Below are positions 9,532-20,138 of a stretch of DNA of 64,000 nucleotides, one piece after another. The DNA lies in the NCBI GenBank assembly GCA_039105265.1, contig JAPFFF010000012.1, positions 2,728,001 to 2,792,000 of the forward strand, given 5' to 3'. The notes under the pieces were generated by a model. The model was not told where the DNA came from and ran no database searches. It was given only the letters and a program-made list of their open reading frames with translations. How positions within the stretch are numbered: position 1 is the stretch's first letter; each line of letters begins with the position of its first letter. The translations under genes and the position numbers were made by a program. The DNA is from Tritrichomonas musculus. Lineage: Eukaryota; Parabasalia; Tritrichomonadida; Tritrichomonadidae.

Positions 9532-9833
9532 TTTTCTTTAATTTAGAGCTTTTCCTTTTTTCCAAGGAGAGTTTTTTAAATAAATAAATAAATAAAAAAA
9601 ATATTTTTTAAATTTATTTTCGAAATGATGAATTGATAAAGCACCATCTATTATTAAAAAAAAGTATTACACGTTTGGTATAATCAAAAAAGTTGATTTT
9701 AACCAAGTAAACTGGTTTAGTTTCTTCAGATGAATTGATTTTAACCAAGTTAAAATTTTAAAATTTTTACGATTAATTTGTTCTCAATAAATTACAAACT
9801 TACGTATGAAAAGAATTCCGTTTTTCTTTTCAG
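9532..9833. promoter_or_regulatory. Spacer with a duplicated TTGATTTTAACCAAGT motif
   Basis: Upstream of the giant repeat gene, the 16-bp sequence TTGATTTTAACCAAGT occurs twice (about 9691-9708 and 9733-9749), around AAACTGGTTTAG. These are Myb-like cores (AACC/GGTT) in direct repeat. The ATG at 9834 follows TTTTCTTTTCAG. No clean TCAYTW initiator is present close to it. Confidence 0.4.
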
Positions 9834-12800
9834 ATGAAGAAAGAGCCTCAAGCCCTGCCCAATTTTTTAGAAGCAATCGATCAAAAACAATTAATTAAGC
9901 AGCGCATTAGAGACTTGTTAAGCACAAAAACAAAAAATGAAACTCTCTTTCCAAAAGGCCAGCGTGCTACAGAAGTTCGGCACGAAAACACAGTAAACAT
10001 GAATTTTGAAATGATATCTGAAGATAAACTTCAGTCATTTAATGATTTTCAAGAAAAAAGCAAAGATCACAGAAAGAATCTTATTCCTCATCGAAATTTA
10101 TCTTCTTTACAAACAAGAAAAACAGAATCATCAATTTTTAATTCGGCTTCTTTTTTAAATAATGATTCATATTCAAAGTCTACAAGAAAAACTTCAAGAT
10201 CTTCATTACTTGAATTTTCATCATTACAAAAAGAAAATAAATTACAAAATAAACTGCCAACTGTTATCGAACCAACAAAATCAAAAAAAATTCAAAAAAT
10301 TAGAGCAGATCAACTGCATCAAAATTATTTATTAGAAAATGATGATAATGATGTTTTTTATTCATCAGAGTCTTATTCAACCAATGAAGAACTTTCATGT
10401 GACTGCTCTCTAATCTATTCTGGATACATGAGCAAAGGTGACTTTTCAATTTCATTGGATGAAACCAGTGTTTTTTGCCTTGAAATACCAAGTAGCGACT
10501 CAAACATAAAAAGTGATGATTTTTGTTCTGAAATGTCAAATTCAAAAACTTGTCGAATTCGCGAACCACCAAAAAAAATTGATATTTTAAAAGAAAAAAG
10601 AAAATTATATAACTCGATAGCGGAAAAATCAAATTTTAATCAGCTAATACCTGAGCTAATATCATCAAATATAAAAGTTGTTCCTCCGGCCTCATCTAAA
10701 GGCAAAGCTTTGCATCGCCAAGTAACAGAAAATTCTAAACAAATAGCAAATGCATGTGGCAATATAAAAGAGCCAGAGCAGCCAAGAAAACGGAAAAAGC
10801 ATAGCAGATTCCCTAGTTCAAAAATGCTTAATATTCATAAACAAGATGCTTCAGATTCAAATTTTTTGAATGTTCAGTACGAAAAATGTGCCAATAATGA
10901 ATTTAACGATAACAATGAATCTAACAATAACAACGAACCTAATGATGACCACGAATATAATGATAACAACGAATGTAACGATAACAACGAACCTAACGAT
11001 GACCACGAATCTAATTATGACCATGAATCTAATGATAACAACGAATCTAATGATACCAACGAACCTAACGATGACCACGAATCTAATGATAACAACGAAT
11101 CTAATGATAACAACGAATCTAATGATAACAACGAATCTAATGATAACAACGAATCTAATGATAACAACGAATCTAATGATAACAACGAATCTAATGATAA
11201 CAACGAATCTAATGATAACAACGAATCTAATGATAACAACAAATCGGATGATGCCAATGAAGAAGAAGAGGAATGTAATGAGGATTATGTTACTCTAGCA
11301 GACCCATCACAAAATTCGCAACCAGATACCCCACCACCAACGGAAAGTGAAGTGCAAGATATTCCGCAACAACCTCAGCCACCGCAACCAAATGCAAGCA
11401 ACAGTAACATTTCACTTCAATCAAGTGACAATTCAGGCATCTTGCCATATGCGAACACTCTCAACCTCAGATCTAATGTTCAACTTCAGGATGAACATAC
11501 AAGCAGCCAGTCGCAGATGAGTCGAACCCTTCCAGCTCCAGAAACAGATCATTACAACGAATTCTTTTCGAACACAAACAATATGACTGATAATATCATT
11601 GTTGAAGAAGAGGAAGAAGACAAAAATGAAGAAGACGACTATGATAAAAATAGCGTCTCTGTGATGAAAGAGATCGAAAAAATGAGCAACATTACTGATG
11701 AATTAAATAAGTTTGATAACGAATCAACTTGGCGTGCAAAAGTCTTGACAAAAGAAGCAAAGCTTGCTGAACAGGAAGCACGAATTCAGAGGAAAGAAGC
11801 AAAGAAGAATTTGATTGAAGCTAATCAGAAGATGAAAGAAGCTTCTATTGCTGTAAAAGAAGCACAATTATCTGCACTTCAAAAAGCTGACGAAGCTCAT
11901 GAAACTAAGGTTGAGTTAGACAAGATGAAGAAGGAAATGGAGTCTTTAAAAAGAAACCTTAAAAGAACTCAGAGTAAGTCCGCTCCAAATCAGGTAAAGA
12001 AAGAAGATGACACCAAAAATGCACAACAAAATGTCAAAGCTGAAGGAGAAGGTATCAACAATGAAGATGAGCAATTAGACAAAAGCAAAGAAGAATTACA
12101 TGGAAATGAAAATAAAGAAGAAATGCAAAAAGATGAAAACAAAGAAGAATTACAAAAAGATGAAAACAAAGAAGAATCACAAAAAGATGAAAACAAAGAA
12201 GAATTACAAAAAGATGAAAACAAAGAAGAATCACAAAAAGATGAAAACAAAGAAGAATCACAAAAAGATGAAAACAAAGAAGAATTACAAAAAGATGAAA
12301 ACAAAGAAGAATCACAAAAAGATGAAAACAAAGAAGAATCACAAAAAGATGAAAACAAAGAAGAATCACAAAAAGATGAAAACAAAGAAGAATTACAAAA
12401 AGATGAAAACAAAGAAGAATCACAAAAAGATGAAAACAAAGAAGAATCACAAAAATATGAAAACAAAGAAGAATTACAAAAAGATGAAAACAAAGAAGAA
12501 TCACAAAAAGATGAAAACAAAGAAGAATTACAAAAAGATGAAAACAAAGAAGAATCACAAAAAGATGAAAACAAAGAAGAATCACAAAAAGATGAAAACA
12601 AAGAAGAATTACAAAAAGATGAAAACAAAGAAGAATCACAAAAAGATGAAAACAAAGAAGAATCACAAAAATATGAAAACAAAGAAGAATCACAAAAAGA
12701 TGAAAACAAAGAAGAATCACAAAAAGATGAAAACAAAGAAGAATCACAAAAAGATGAAAACAAAGAAGAATCACAAAAAGATGAAAACAAAGAAGAATCA

Positions 12801-15680
12801 CAAAAAGATGAAAACAAAGAAGAATTACAAAAAGATGAAAACAAAGAAGAATCACAAAAATATGAAAACAAAGAAGAATTACAAAAAGATGAAAACAAAG
12901 AAGAATCACAAAAAGATGAAAACAAAGAAGAATTACAAAAAGATGAAAACAAAGAAGAATCACAAAAATATGAAAACAAAGAAGCTAATGAAGTTGATAA
13001 TGATGAAATGAGCAAGATCAAAGATCCCGAAAGCACAAATAAAGAAGGCGAACAGAAAGCTGGCAGCAATGAAGATTCAGATATTTCCGGGCAGCCGAAG
13101 ACCGACAGCAAAGATGCAGAGAGGAACGAGCATTCAGAAGCCAGGCCAGATTTCGTTGATGCCAAATCCAGCGCGAATCTAAGCAAAGAAAAGCCGCATA
13201 TTTCAGATAACGAAAATGAAGCTCAAAATGCGAAAGAAAAGTGCGCGAATGTTGTCGATACAAGAGAAATTCTTCCCTGGCAAACTGATGACCAGCGAGC
13301 TCTCGTTGACGATTTCGTTCTTCTTCTTGAGGAGCGAAAGATGAAAGAGCAAAATCTCCTTTTGGCTGCTCTCAAAGAGGAGGATGAAAACGTTGACTCA
13401 AACGAACTTGGCAACAACTACAGCAGCAGCGAATTGGCTGGTGGTGAAAGAAGGCATCACAGAAGCGAGAACGATAAGCAAGCAAGCAGTGCTGTTGATG
13501 ATGATGACATCTTTCCATGCCAGACTGAAGAGCAGCGAGAATTATTTGACGAGTTCTTCCTCCTTCTTGAAGAGAGGAAGCAGGCTGAAGTGAAGCTTCT
13601 CTTGGACTCAATAAATGAAGAAAAAGTTACTCTCATGAAAGAAGAACAACAAAACAAAGTGAATGATGAACAACAAAACAAAGTGAATGATGAACAACAA
13701 AACAAAGTGAATGATGAACAACAAAACAAAGTGAGTGATGAACAACAAAACAAAGTGAGTGATGAACAACAAAACAAAGTGAATGATGAACAACAAACTG
13801 CAGACAACGAAGAGGAAGAAGGTCTGCTAACTATTTCTGAAGAAGAGGAAGAAGAAGAGAGACAAGAAAAAATTACAAAAGTTCAAGAAGACCAAAAGAG
13901 TCTGAACAACGAACAAGGAAATGCTACTAATGATGAAGCGAGCACCCAAGCCCAAGAAGTAGAAAGGAATCTACAGGGAAGTGCTACTAATGATGATGAA
14001 GAAGAAGAGCAGAAAGAAGCTAATTCGCTTGCAATTGAAGAGCAGAACAAATTACAAGAAGAAGAGGAAGAAAACAGCGCACACAACAACGAAGAAGAAG
14101 AACAGAAAGAAGAATCGGTTCCTCATGAAAGGAGCGCTGCAAACAACAATGAAGAATCGGTTCCTCATGAAAGGAGCACCGCAAACAAGTACGACGAAGA
14201 GGAAGGCCAGCTCTCTATTCCGCCTGATGAGGAAGAAGATGAAGTGAATTTGCGTGACGAAGAAGAGCAAATTTCGCAGCTCGAAGAGGAAGAGGGAGAA
14301 GTCAGCCAACTTTCGCAGATCGAGGACGAAGAGGACGAAGTGAGTCAGCTCTCACAAATCGAAGAGGAAGAGGAAGAAGAAGCCAGCCAGCTCGAAGAGG
14401 AAGAAGTGTCACAAATATCGCGTCTTGCGGAGCAGGCGAACCGCCTTTCTCATCTCGAAGAAGACAGCAACGAGCAAGCCGAAGAAGAGCTCGATATCGG
14501 CCGTCTCAATCTTGTCGAAGAAGAAAGCAACCTCGAGCAAGAAGAAGAAGAAGATTACGGACTTGCGTCTGGATCAGGCGATGAAGAAGACGTTCTCTCT
14601 GAGAACGAAGATGAAGAAGGCGACGAATTCGCAGCGAGCCAACTTCTTGACGAAGAGAACGAGAAAGCGCACGATCTTCGTTTGGCGTCTTCGGAAGAAG
14701 CCATGAAGAGGAAGCTCGAAGAGCAGCGGCAAATTTTCAAGGAAGAAGAAGAAACTCGCCTCAAAACGGCCGAATACTTGAAGAGAATCGAGGAGGAAGC
14801 AAGACTCGCCGAAGAGGCACGGAAAAGAATAGACGAGACACTGAGAAATGAGGAGCAGTACGTTGAGGAGACAGTCAGCAAGCTGAAGAAAGACGAGGAA
14901 GAAAGAAAAGAGAAGGAGAAACAGGAGGAACTTGAAAGATTGGAGAAGAAGCGACAAGAAGAATTTCGAAAACAAGAAAAAATTCGGAAAAAAGCTAAAA
15001 AATTGGCAAATATGGATGAAGAAATAGCATCCCTTCTTCTTCAGGAGGAAATACAAAAGTTGCATGATGAGAGATTGGCTGCACGTCCATCAGTAAAAAC
15101 AAATCAGAAAGATGATGAATCAAATATGGAAAAAACAAACCAAAAAATTGAAAGAGATGGTGGTCATTATCTTTCATCAGCTGCTTGTATGGATGATTCA
15201 GAGTTCTACAGATTAGTTTATGAAAATGATGACGAAGAAAAAGAAAAGAAGAAAGTTGAATTGGACGATCAAAATGAATTCAATAAAATTGTTGATGATG
15301 TTAAGAATAAGAAAGACGAAGAAAAGGAATTAAGTGCGGCTTCTAATTTCGATAAGAATGAAGAAGAAAATGAATTAAAAGGAACCCCGCTTGATAAGCT
15401 TGATTCATCTGATGAATATTATTATACATATGAATACGTTAGTGAATCTGGTCCACCAGAAAAAGTTGAAATATCAATTCAAACAGACCCAATTGATGAA
15501 GCTCTTCCTTTAATTGACAGATCTAAGTTTGACGACGTCGAAGTTCAAACAGAGGAAGTTTATGAAGGCTTCCTTCCTCCAATTTTCTGGCCAATTGGAT
15601 CCTCATCGGATGATGAAGACCTTAAAAATGAAGAAGAAATCATTCTTCTAAATGAGATAAAAGAAGAAACTGGGAAATGA
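9834..15680 (+). CDS. Giant acidic coiled-coil protein with three tandem-repeat tracts
   Basis: The protein has 1948 aa, no membrane segment and no catalytic motif. It has a basic, serine-rich N-terminal part; then a tract of 6-residue units (ESNDNN) near residues 355-470; then a heptad coiled coil at about 635-715 (EAKLAEQEARIQRKEAKK). About 32 nonapeptides ENKEESQKD (S/L and D/Y variants) fill roughly 760-1050, and six units of VNDEQQNK lie near 1271-1322. A long E-rich stretch and a second coiled coil (about 1640-1760, EEARLAEEARKRIDE) follow. Two copies of a module reading LPWQTDDQRALVDDFVLLLEE and FPCQTEEQRELFDEFFLLLEE lie between the repeat tracts. GC rises from about 13 to 15 kb. It resembles long structural or cytoskeleton-associated proteins; the function is unknown. 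The open frame over 5.8 kb argues that it is a real gene. Confidence 0.85.
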   Translation: MKKEPQALPNFLEAIDQKQLIKQRIRDLLSTKTKNETLFPKGQRATEVRHENTVNMNFEMISEDKLQSFNDFQEKSKDHRKNLIPHRNLSSLQTRKTESSIFNSASFLNNDSYSKSTRKTSRSSLLEFSSLQKENKLQNKLPTVIEPTKSKKIQKIRADQLHQNYLLENDDNDVFYSSESYSTNEELSCDCSLIYSGYMSKGDFSISLDETSVFCLEIPSSDSNIKSDDFCSEMSNSKTCRIREPPKKIDILKEKRKLYNSIAEKSNFNQLIPELISSNIKVVPPASSKGKALHRQVTENSKQIANACGNIKEPEQPRKRKKHSRFPSSKMLNIHKQDASDSNFLNVQYEKCANNEFNDNNESNNNNEPNDDHEYNDNNECNDNNEPNDDHESNYDHESNDNNESNDTNEPNDDHESNDNNESNDNNESNDNNESNDNNESNDNNESNDNNESNDNNESNDNNESNDNNKSDDANEEEEECNEDYVTLADPSQNSQPDTPPPTESEVQDIPQQPQPPQPNASNSNISLQSSDNSGILPYANTLNLRSNVQLQDEHTSSQSQMSRTLPAPETDHYNEFFSNTNNMTDNIIVEEEEEDKNEEDDYDKNSVSVMKEIEKMSNITDELNKFDNESTWRAKVLTKEAKLAEQEARIQRKEAKKNLIEANQKMKEASIAVKEAQLSALQKADEAHETKVELDKMKKEMESLKRNLKRTQSKSAPNQVKKEDDTKNAQQNVKAEGEGINNEDEQLDKSKEELHGNENKEEMQKDENKEELQKDENKEESQKDENKEELQKDENKEESQKDENKEESQKDENKEELQKDENKEESQKDENKEESQKDENKEESQKDENKEELQKDENKEESQKDENKEESQKYENKEELQKDENKEESQKDENKEELQKDENKEESQKDENKEESQKDENKEELQKDENKEESQKDENKEESQKYENKEESQKDENKEESQKDENKEESQKDENKEESQKDENKEESQKDENKEELQKDENKEESQKYENKEELQKDENKEESQKDENKEELQKDENKEESQKYENKEANEVDNDEMSKIKDPESTNKEGEQKAGSNEDSDISGQPKTDSKDAERNEHSEARPDFVDAKSSANLSKEKPHISDNENEAQNAKEKCANVVDTREILPWQTDDQRALVDDFVLLLEERKMKEQNLLLAALKEEDENVDSNELGNNYSSSELAGGERRHHRSENDKQASSAVDDDDIFPCQTEEQRELFDEFFLLLEERKQAEVKLLLDSINEEKVTLMKEEQQNKVNDEQQNKVNDEQQNKVNDEQQNKVSDEQQNKVSDEQQNKVNDEQQTADNEEEEGLLTISEEEEEEERQEKITKVQEDQKSLNNEQGNATNDEASTQAQEVERNLQGSATNDDEEEEQKEANSLAIEEQNKLQEEEEENSAHNNEEEEQKEESVPHERSAANNNEESVPHERSTANKYDEEEGQLSIPPDEEEDEVNLRDEEEQISQLEEEEGEVSQLSQIEDEEDEVSQLSQIEEEEEEEASQLEEEEVSQISRLAEQANRLSHLEEDSNEQAEEELDIGRLNLVEEESNLEQEEEEDYGLASGSGDEEDVLSENEDEEGDEFAASQLLDEENEKAHDLRLASSEEAMKRKLEEQRQIFKEEEETRLKTAEYLKRIEEEARLAEEARKRIDETLRNEEQYVEETVSKLKKDEEERKEKEKQEELERLEKKRQEEFRKQEKIRKKAKKLANMDEEIASLLLQEEIQKLHDERLAARPSVKTNQKDDESNMEKTNQKIERDGGHYLSSAACMDDSEFYRLVYENDDEEKEKKKVELDDQNEFNKIVDDVKNKKDEEKELSAASNFDKNEEENELKGTPLDKLDSSDEYYYTYEYVSESGPPEKVEISIQTDPIDEALPLIDRSKFDDVEVQTEEVYEGFLPPIFWPIGSSSDDEDLKNEEEIILLNEIKEETGK
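10899..11244 (+). repeat. 18-bp coding tandem repeat (ESNDNN)
   Basis: The 18-bp units of the form AACGAATCTAATGATAAC are almost perfect in the later part (11085-11240) and more varied at the start (GACCAC, CCTAAC variants). They encode a polar N/D/E/S tract. Confidence 0.9.
12109..12981 (+). repeat. 27-bp coding minisatellite, about 32 units
   Basis: The 27-bp units GAAAACAAAGAAGAATCACAA + AAAGAT encode ENKEESQKD. Units differ at only two sites (TCA/TTA and GAT/TAT). Blocks of the variant order recur, which shows expansion by duplication of multi-unit blocks. All three forward frames and two reverse frames are open here because the unit is 27 bp; those other frames are not genes. Confidence 0.93.
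13645..13797 (+). repeat. 24-bp coding tandem repeat (VNDEQQNK), six units
   Basis: The 24-bp units GTGAATGATGAACAACAAAA + CAAA differ only by AAT/AGT. They add a polar helical tract to the giant coiled-coil protein. Confidence 0.9.
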
Positions 15681-16605
15681 AACATTTGTATTACTATCAT
15701 ATTGAAATTAGCTTGTTTTTTAAATAAAATTTTTGTTATTTCATTAGAATATATGTATAAATGTAAAAAAAAGTTTTAAAACTTTCATACATGATGAAAT
15801 CAAGCATGGATCAACTAAAGCATAATTTTTACCTAGACTACATACCACCTAGCGGGCGTCGAGCGTGGCTGAGCGAAGCGAAGCCGAGTCGAGACCCCGG
15901 GGCTGGCGGTAAGAATCGGTGAAAATGGATTTTCATAATTTGAAGTAATCAAATGCTTAAATTTTTTTTAATTAATCAAAACTGGTTATATAAATATAGT
16001 TAACTTAAAAAAGTTTTATATTAAAAAAAAAATAAAAAAATAAAGCTTACAATTTCATTGAAAAATTGAGAGTTTTTTGTAGGAAAAACGTATTATTTTG
16101 ATAAGACAATTATTTGATATTAAAAAAAAAATATATTAAAAATAACAAAATATTTGTTATTTATTCTAATTTATATATTTATTCTATATTTAGTAAGATA
16201 ATAAAAATATATCAACATATTAAATATTGCTCAAAAATAGTTGCTAATTTTTGAAAATCAACTAATAACCCGAAAATGAAAGTTTTAATCATAAATAAAT
16301 GCTTATATAAAATGTTTATGCATATATTAATTGTTAATAAATTTGAAATATGTTTTTGAATATAATTATATATCAAGACAGGCTCATTATCCCCTTTTGA
16401 GGTTATATAATATTTTAATCAGTGACTATAGCTAATAATGAATATGCCATTATATTTTCGATTTGTCACAAAAACAGAAATTTTAAAAAAAGTGAAAAAT
16501 GTCCAAAAAAAAGTGAAAAATGTCCGAAATGACATCCTTTCTGAGGTTTTGAAAAATGGATACATCACAAACTACAATTTTATTTGTCGACAATAGACCT
16601 GCGAA
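15681..16605. other. Intergenic spacer holding a GC island and a 20-bp direct repeat
   Basis: Mostly AT-rich. Two items stand out: the GC-rich hairpin at 15846-15910 (separate entry), and a direct repeat of AAAAAAAGTGAAAAATGTCC at about 16484-16503 and 16505-16524, just upstream of the next gene. No other signal is seen. Confidence 0.6.
15846..15910. other. GC-rich imperfect hairpin, candidate structured element
   Basis: About 65 bp of roughly 70% GC sit in DNA that is otherwise about 80% AT. Reading outwards from the loop GAGCGAAGCGA, it pairs GGCT with AGCC, TCGA with TCGA and GGG with CCC, with small internal loops. It is not tRNA-like and carries no open frame. It could be a structured RNA, a regulatory or replication site, or the end of a mobile repeat. 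Confidence 0.45.
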
Positions 16606-17271
16606 ATGGAACTGAAATATGGATTAGCATTATATTTTCTAGACGAAGTGGAATACAAAGAAGAATACAAAGAAGGAGACATAATCAAAGTCTATCAACT
16701 GATCAAGCGTGACAATAAACCATGGCTAGACAAAAACGAACTAGAATACAAAGAAGAAGGAGGATTTCTGTTAAAAGGAGGAGTCTTTCGAAAAGAATTC
16801 CAAGATGGATGGCTACAATTTGACCTAAAAGAATGGAAACTCAAAATTATATGGTATAAAAATTCCTTTAAACTTAACGAACCAATGTGCTATCCAGAAA
16901 AAGAAAAAGAAAAAGTTGAAATAAAATACGAAGAAGAATACGTCATCGAAGGAGAGCGATACAAACTTAAAGAACGAGGAGGACCAATAAAAGGACCAAT
17001 ATTTGAAAAAATTTCATCAAGCAATTCACCAACACAACAAAACTCAGAAAAAGATATGAATGACCTGAAAAATAAAAATGCCCAGCAAGAAAAAATTATC
17101 AATGACCTGAAAACTAAAAATGATGAGCAGGAAAAAGCTATAAATGACCTTAAAAGTATAAATGAAGAACAGGGAAAAACTCTAGAAAAACAGGGAAAAC
17201 AAATTGAACAACTGCAGGAGCAATTAGCACAAGAGATGCAATTGATTCAAAAAGGAATGTTGCCAAAATGA
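16606..17271 (+). CDS. Unrecognised protein with C-terminal heptad coiled coil
   Basis: The protein has 221 aa. The ATG at 16606 is chosen because a TAG lies 12 bases upstream in frame. Residues 1-135 are charged and rich in K, E, Y and W (e.g. DGWLQFDLKEWKLKI). They look like a beta-rich domain, possibly two related halves, each with an (E)YKEE..G pattern. Residues about 145-215 form a coiled coil of 14-residue units (NDLKNKNAQQEKI, NDLKTKNDEQEKA, NDLKSINEEQGKT). No signal peptide or membrane segment is visible. It lies between the GC island and a short inverted-repeat element, in a region rich in relics, so it may be a repeat-associated gene. The family is unknown. Confidence 0.7.
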   Translation: MELKYGLALYFLDEVEYKEEYKEGDIIKVYQLIKRDNKPWLDKNELEYKEEGGFLLKGGVFRKEFQDGWLQFDLKEWKLKIIWYKNSFKLNEPMCYPEKEKEKVEIKYEEEYVIEGERYKLKERGGPIKGPIFEKISSSNSPTQQNSEKDMNDLKNKNAQQEKIINDLKTKNDEQEKAINDLKSINEEQGKTLEKQGKQIEQLQEQLAQEMQLIQKGMLPK

Positions 17272-17355
17272 CATTCTTCATCATCAGCAAAAAAATGATA
17301 AAAAATAAAGAAAACTAATTAATTATTTAACCAAACTTTTTTAGTTAAAAACAAA

Positions 17356-17496
17356 TAAACTGCGAGTCATTTTTGCATACAACTCAATTTTTCTGAATAG
17401 TATTGAAAATAATCAACTCAATTTTGAAATAAATAATTATGGGTTTTCAATGATAAATTGAAAATTGAGTTGTATGCAAAAATGAAAACCAGTTTA
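17356..17496. mobile_element. Short TA-flanked inverted-repeat element (MITE-like)
   Basis: This 141-bp unit has 34-bp arms. The left arm begins TAAACTG and continues TCATTTTTGCATACAACTCA. The right arm is its reverse complement except for about five bases (CGAG against GTTT) and one more. TA stands at both ends, as expected for a Tc1/mariner-type target. There is no coding capacity. Confidence 0.6.
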
Positions 17497-17569
17497 TATT
17501 ATTTATTATCTTCTGGGAAAACCCAATATATTATTTCTTAATATAAAATGGCTTTCTCCCCGGGCTTTA

Positions 17570-20101
17570 AATGTTCGGAGTGGTCTTAATCCATCTATTT
17601 GCGAAAAATGTGCTGAAGGATACGGGGAATATAATATTTCAACAGGAAACAGTGCAATTATTGGTTGTGAAAAATGCACAGATAATTGCCAAAGAGGTAG
17701 TCAAGGTGCTTGTTCAATATGCGATTATGGATACGGATTAGTTGTTGACGATTCTTCAAGAGTAGGAGAATGTGATCCATGTGAATTACATTGTTCTCAT
17801 TGTTCTTTTGATTCTACAAGTTGCTCTGATTGTGAACAAGGTTATGGTATAATTTATGAAAATGATCAATCGACGAATAAGTGTGGTCCATGTAAAGAAC
17901 ATTGTCAAAAATGCTCTATGGATGCAAGGAAATGTGATACTTGTTTTTTATCCTACATATGAGAATAGTACTGGCGAATGTATTGCATGCCCTGAAAATT
18001 GTTCAGATTGCAGCGAATATAATTGCACTATTTGCATGCCAGGATACAATTTTGTTAAATCTATTGAAGGATTTGTAAAATGTGGAGTATGTGCCGATAA
18101 TTGTGAATCATGTACAGAAGAACGCTGCACTACTTGTTATAACATTGATGGCAAAAGCATTCAAGCAAGTTGTGTTGATAATTGCGATTATTGCAATTTA
18201 ACTGATAAAACTTGTAAATCGTGTTTGAGTGGATTTGGATTCAATGAAGATTGTATTCAATGTATTATATGTAATGCATCCAATTGTATGCATTGCCATG
18301 ATTATAGATACTTTGACACTTGGGTCATGGGATATGGACCACCACTTTTAACCATTTGTTCAATTGATACAACACAATGTGTAAAATGTGCTGTTGAAAA
18401 CTGTCATTATTGCAGAATGAATGCAAGCCAATGTCTGTATTGTAATGATGGATATACACAACCAGATGTAAATGGCCATAGTGACACAAGTGTATGCGTA
18501 CCATGCATCACTGATGGTTGCGCTAATTGTATCTATAATTCAAGTTTTTGTAGGAAATGTAAGACAGGTTACGTTTCACCTAGAATAGATGGAGTTTTGA
18601 ATCAGAGTATCTGTGTGAAGTGCCCTGAAGGTTGCACTGAATGTTCGCCCTATGATCCGAACTATTGCTTCAATTGCTCAAAAGGTTATGGTTTGGGATG
18701 GGAAAATGGTGTCTCTGATGGAAAATGCTACCTTTGCTCTGATCAAAATATGCGAGTATTGCATAGTTTCTTATTGCTTCGATCGAGTTGAAAGTTCTCC
18801 AACATTTGGATTGTGCATGCCATGCAATGATCCTTCAACATGTCAAGTTGACGGATGCAATCAATGAGTTTACAATGATTTCAACCTTTGCGAAATATTC
18901 TCCAATGGCTATTCTCTTACTGATGGCAAGCAGTGCATATTAAGAGAAGTAATAATTACTCAATCAGCTAGAACTCCAAGTCGATCACTTCCTCTACAAA
19001 CAGGAGTTTTAACATCAACTCCATCTTTTTCTCCAATTCCTTCACCAACACCGAAACCAATGAACATAACAACTTGGGAGGTTGACGATTCCGTTGTTGA
19101 TGAAAATGGCAATTTGGACTAGACAGCATTCAACGATCAGTCGTTAAACAAGTTCAACGAGATTATTTGCGATGAAGAAACAAGTAAAGATGTCGTTGTC
19201 ACTTCAAAGGATCCAATTCCTTTCAACAAAGAACTGAACGATAACTAGTTCATCAAGACATCTGCAAATACAACAATCAACTTCAATGGTGGAAAATTAA
19301 ACTTGATTTTGCCAGATGAAGGCGAAGTAACTGTTCAAGTTGAAGACACGAAAAATGTCAAACTTTCATTGAATGGTGAAGGAAATAATAAAATCACTGT
19401 TCCTGAAGAAAAAGTGGAAACAACAACCGCTGACAGCAACTGAATCAGAAATCAATGGTTCAGTAGCACTCACTGTTCCTCCAAATCTCGAAACAGTTGA
19501 AATAGATACAGTCAGCTTCTTTGGAAAAGAGACACTTTCAGTTGCCAAGGAAACAACAGAAAATCCTGATGATCCTGAACAGCCATCCAAACCTGCTGTT
19601 ATGCTTACAGTCAGCCCAGTTATGGATTCTGAACAATCAGAAGCTGTTCTTACTGATGTCAAGATTCAGAAAGTTTTAACAGTCGTTCAATTGGCACAAA
19701 TCAGTGTGAATAACGTCGATATTTCGTCTGCTGCCATTAATTATGAAATCTCCAACACGCAAGGCCCAAATAAGCCTGTTTTCACCGGAAACTTGGAAGA
19801 TCCACCACTCAACATTTCGTTGAACTCTTTGTCACCTGTGCCACCTGATGAAGATTCACGTTACGTTCTTATCGATGGAACGTTTGAAGAGAACAAATGC
19901 AGAGAATGGGCTTACTCAATCAACTTCGGCAATTCCTGTTACAAGTATTATTTATGCGAGGACTCACAGCCAAATGGACAATCTAAAGGATCGACTCTCG
20001 AGAGAAAGAGGCAGGCGCTGGCGCTTCTGGTTTCTGATCCAAATGGAGAAAAACCAAAAGACAATAAACAATTTCCTTTAAAAATTTTGTATATTTATTG
20101 A
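17570..20101 (+). pseudogene. Decayed cysteine-rich surface-protein gene
   Basis: The first two thirds encode many CxxC-spaced units of about 40-50 residues (patterns like CxxCxxNCxxCxxxxCxxC and C..GY), resembling the extracellular furin/EGF-like cysteine-rich proteins of trichomonads. The last third is a non-cysteine beta-rich region (SLNGEGNNKITVPEE) with a TP-rich linker (SFSPIPSPTPKP). The frame is broken at about 17961, near 18775-18790, at 18865-18867 (TGA), 19120-19122 and 19246-19248 (TAG), and near 19441. At least six breaks therefore separate otherwise good coding stretches. No signal peptide or start is seen; the 5' end abuts the short TIR element ending at 17496, so the start may have been lost. 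Intact relatives would be large secreted or membrane-anchored proteins. No transmembrane anchor is visible before the final stop at 20101. Confidence 0.8.
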
Positions 20102-20138
20102 TTTTAATTTTTTATTTATTTTGATTTGAATATAGATC

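Noticed and set aside
9800-9833. 3' splice site TTTTCTTTTCAG before the ATG at 9834
   Set aside because: It looks like a generic acceptor, but there is no donor upstream and trichomonad introns end in ACTAACACACAG. I see no upstream exon.
12109-12981. CRISPR-like array
   Set aside because: The units are contiguous coding repeats with no spacers, in a eukaryotic gene.
11990-13186. 398-codon reverse-strand frame made of SSLFSSFCDSS units, and similar frames 12055-12963 and 12100-13011
   Set aside because: They are by-products of the 27-bp repeat in the giant coiled-coil gene, whose period keeps all frames open.
18860-19250. Stop-codon reassignment (TAG/TGA) to explain the open protein-like sequence
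   Set aside because: All other genes end normally at TAA, TAG or TGA, and this locus also has frame changes, so ordinary decay is simpler.
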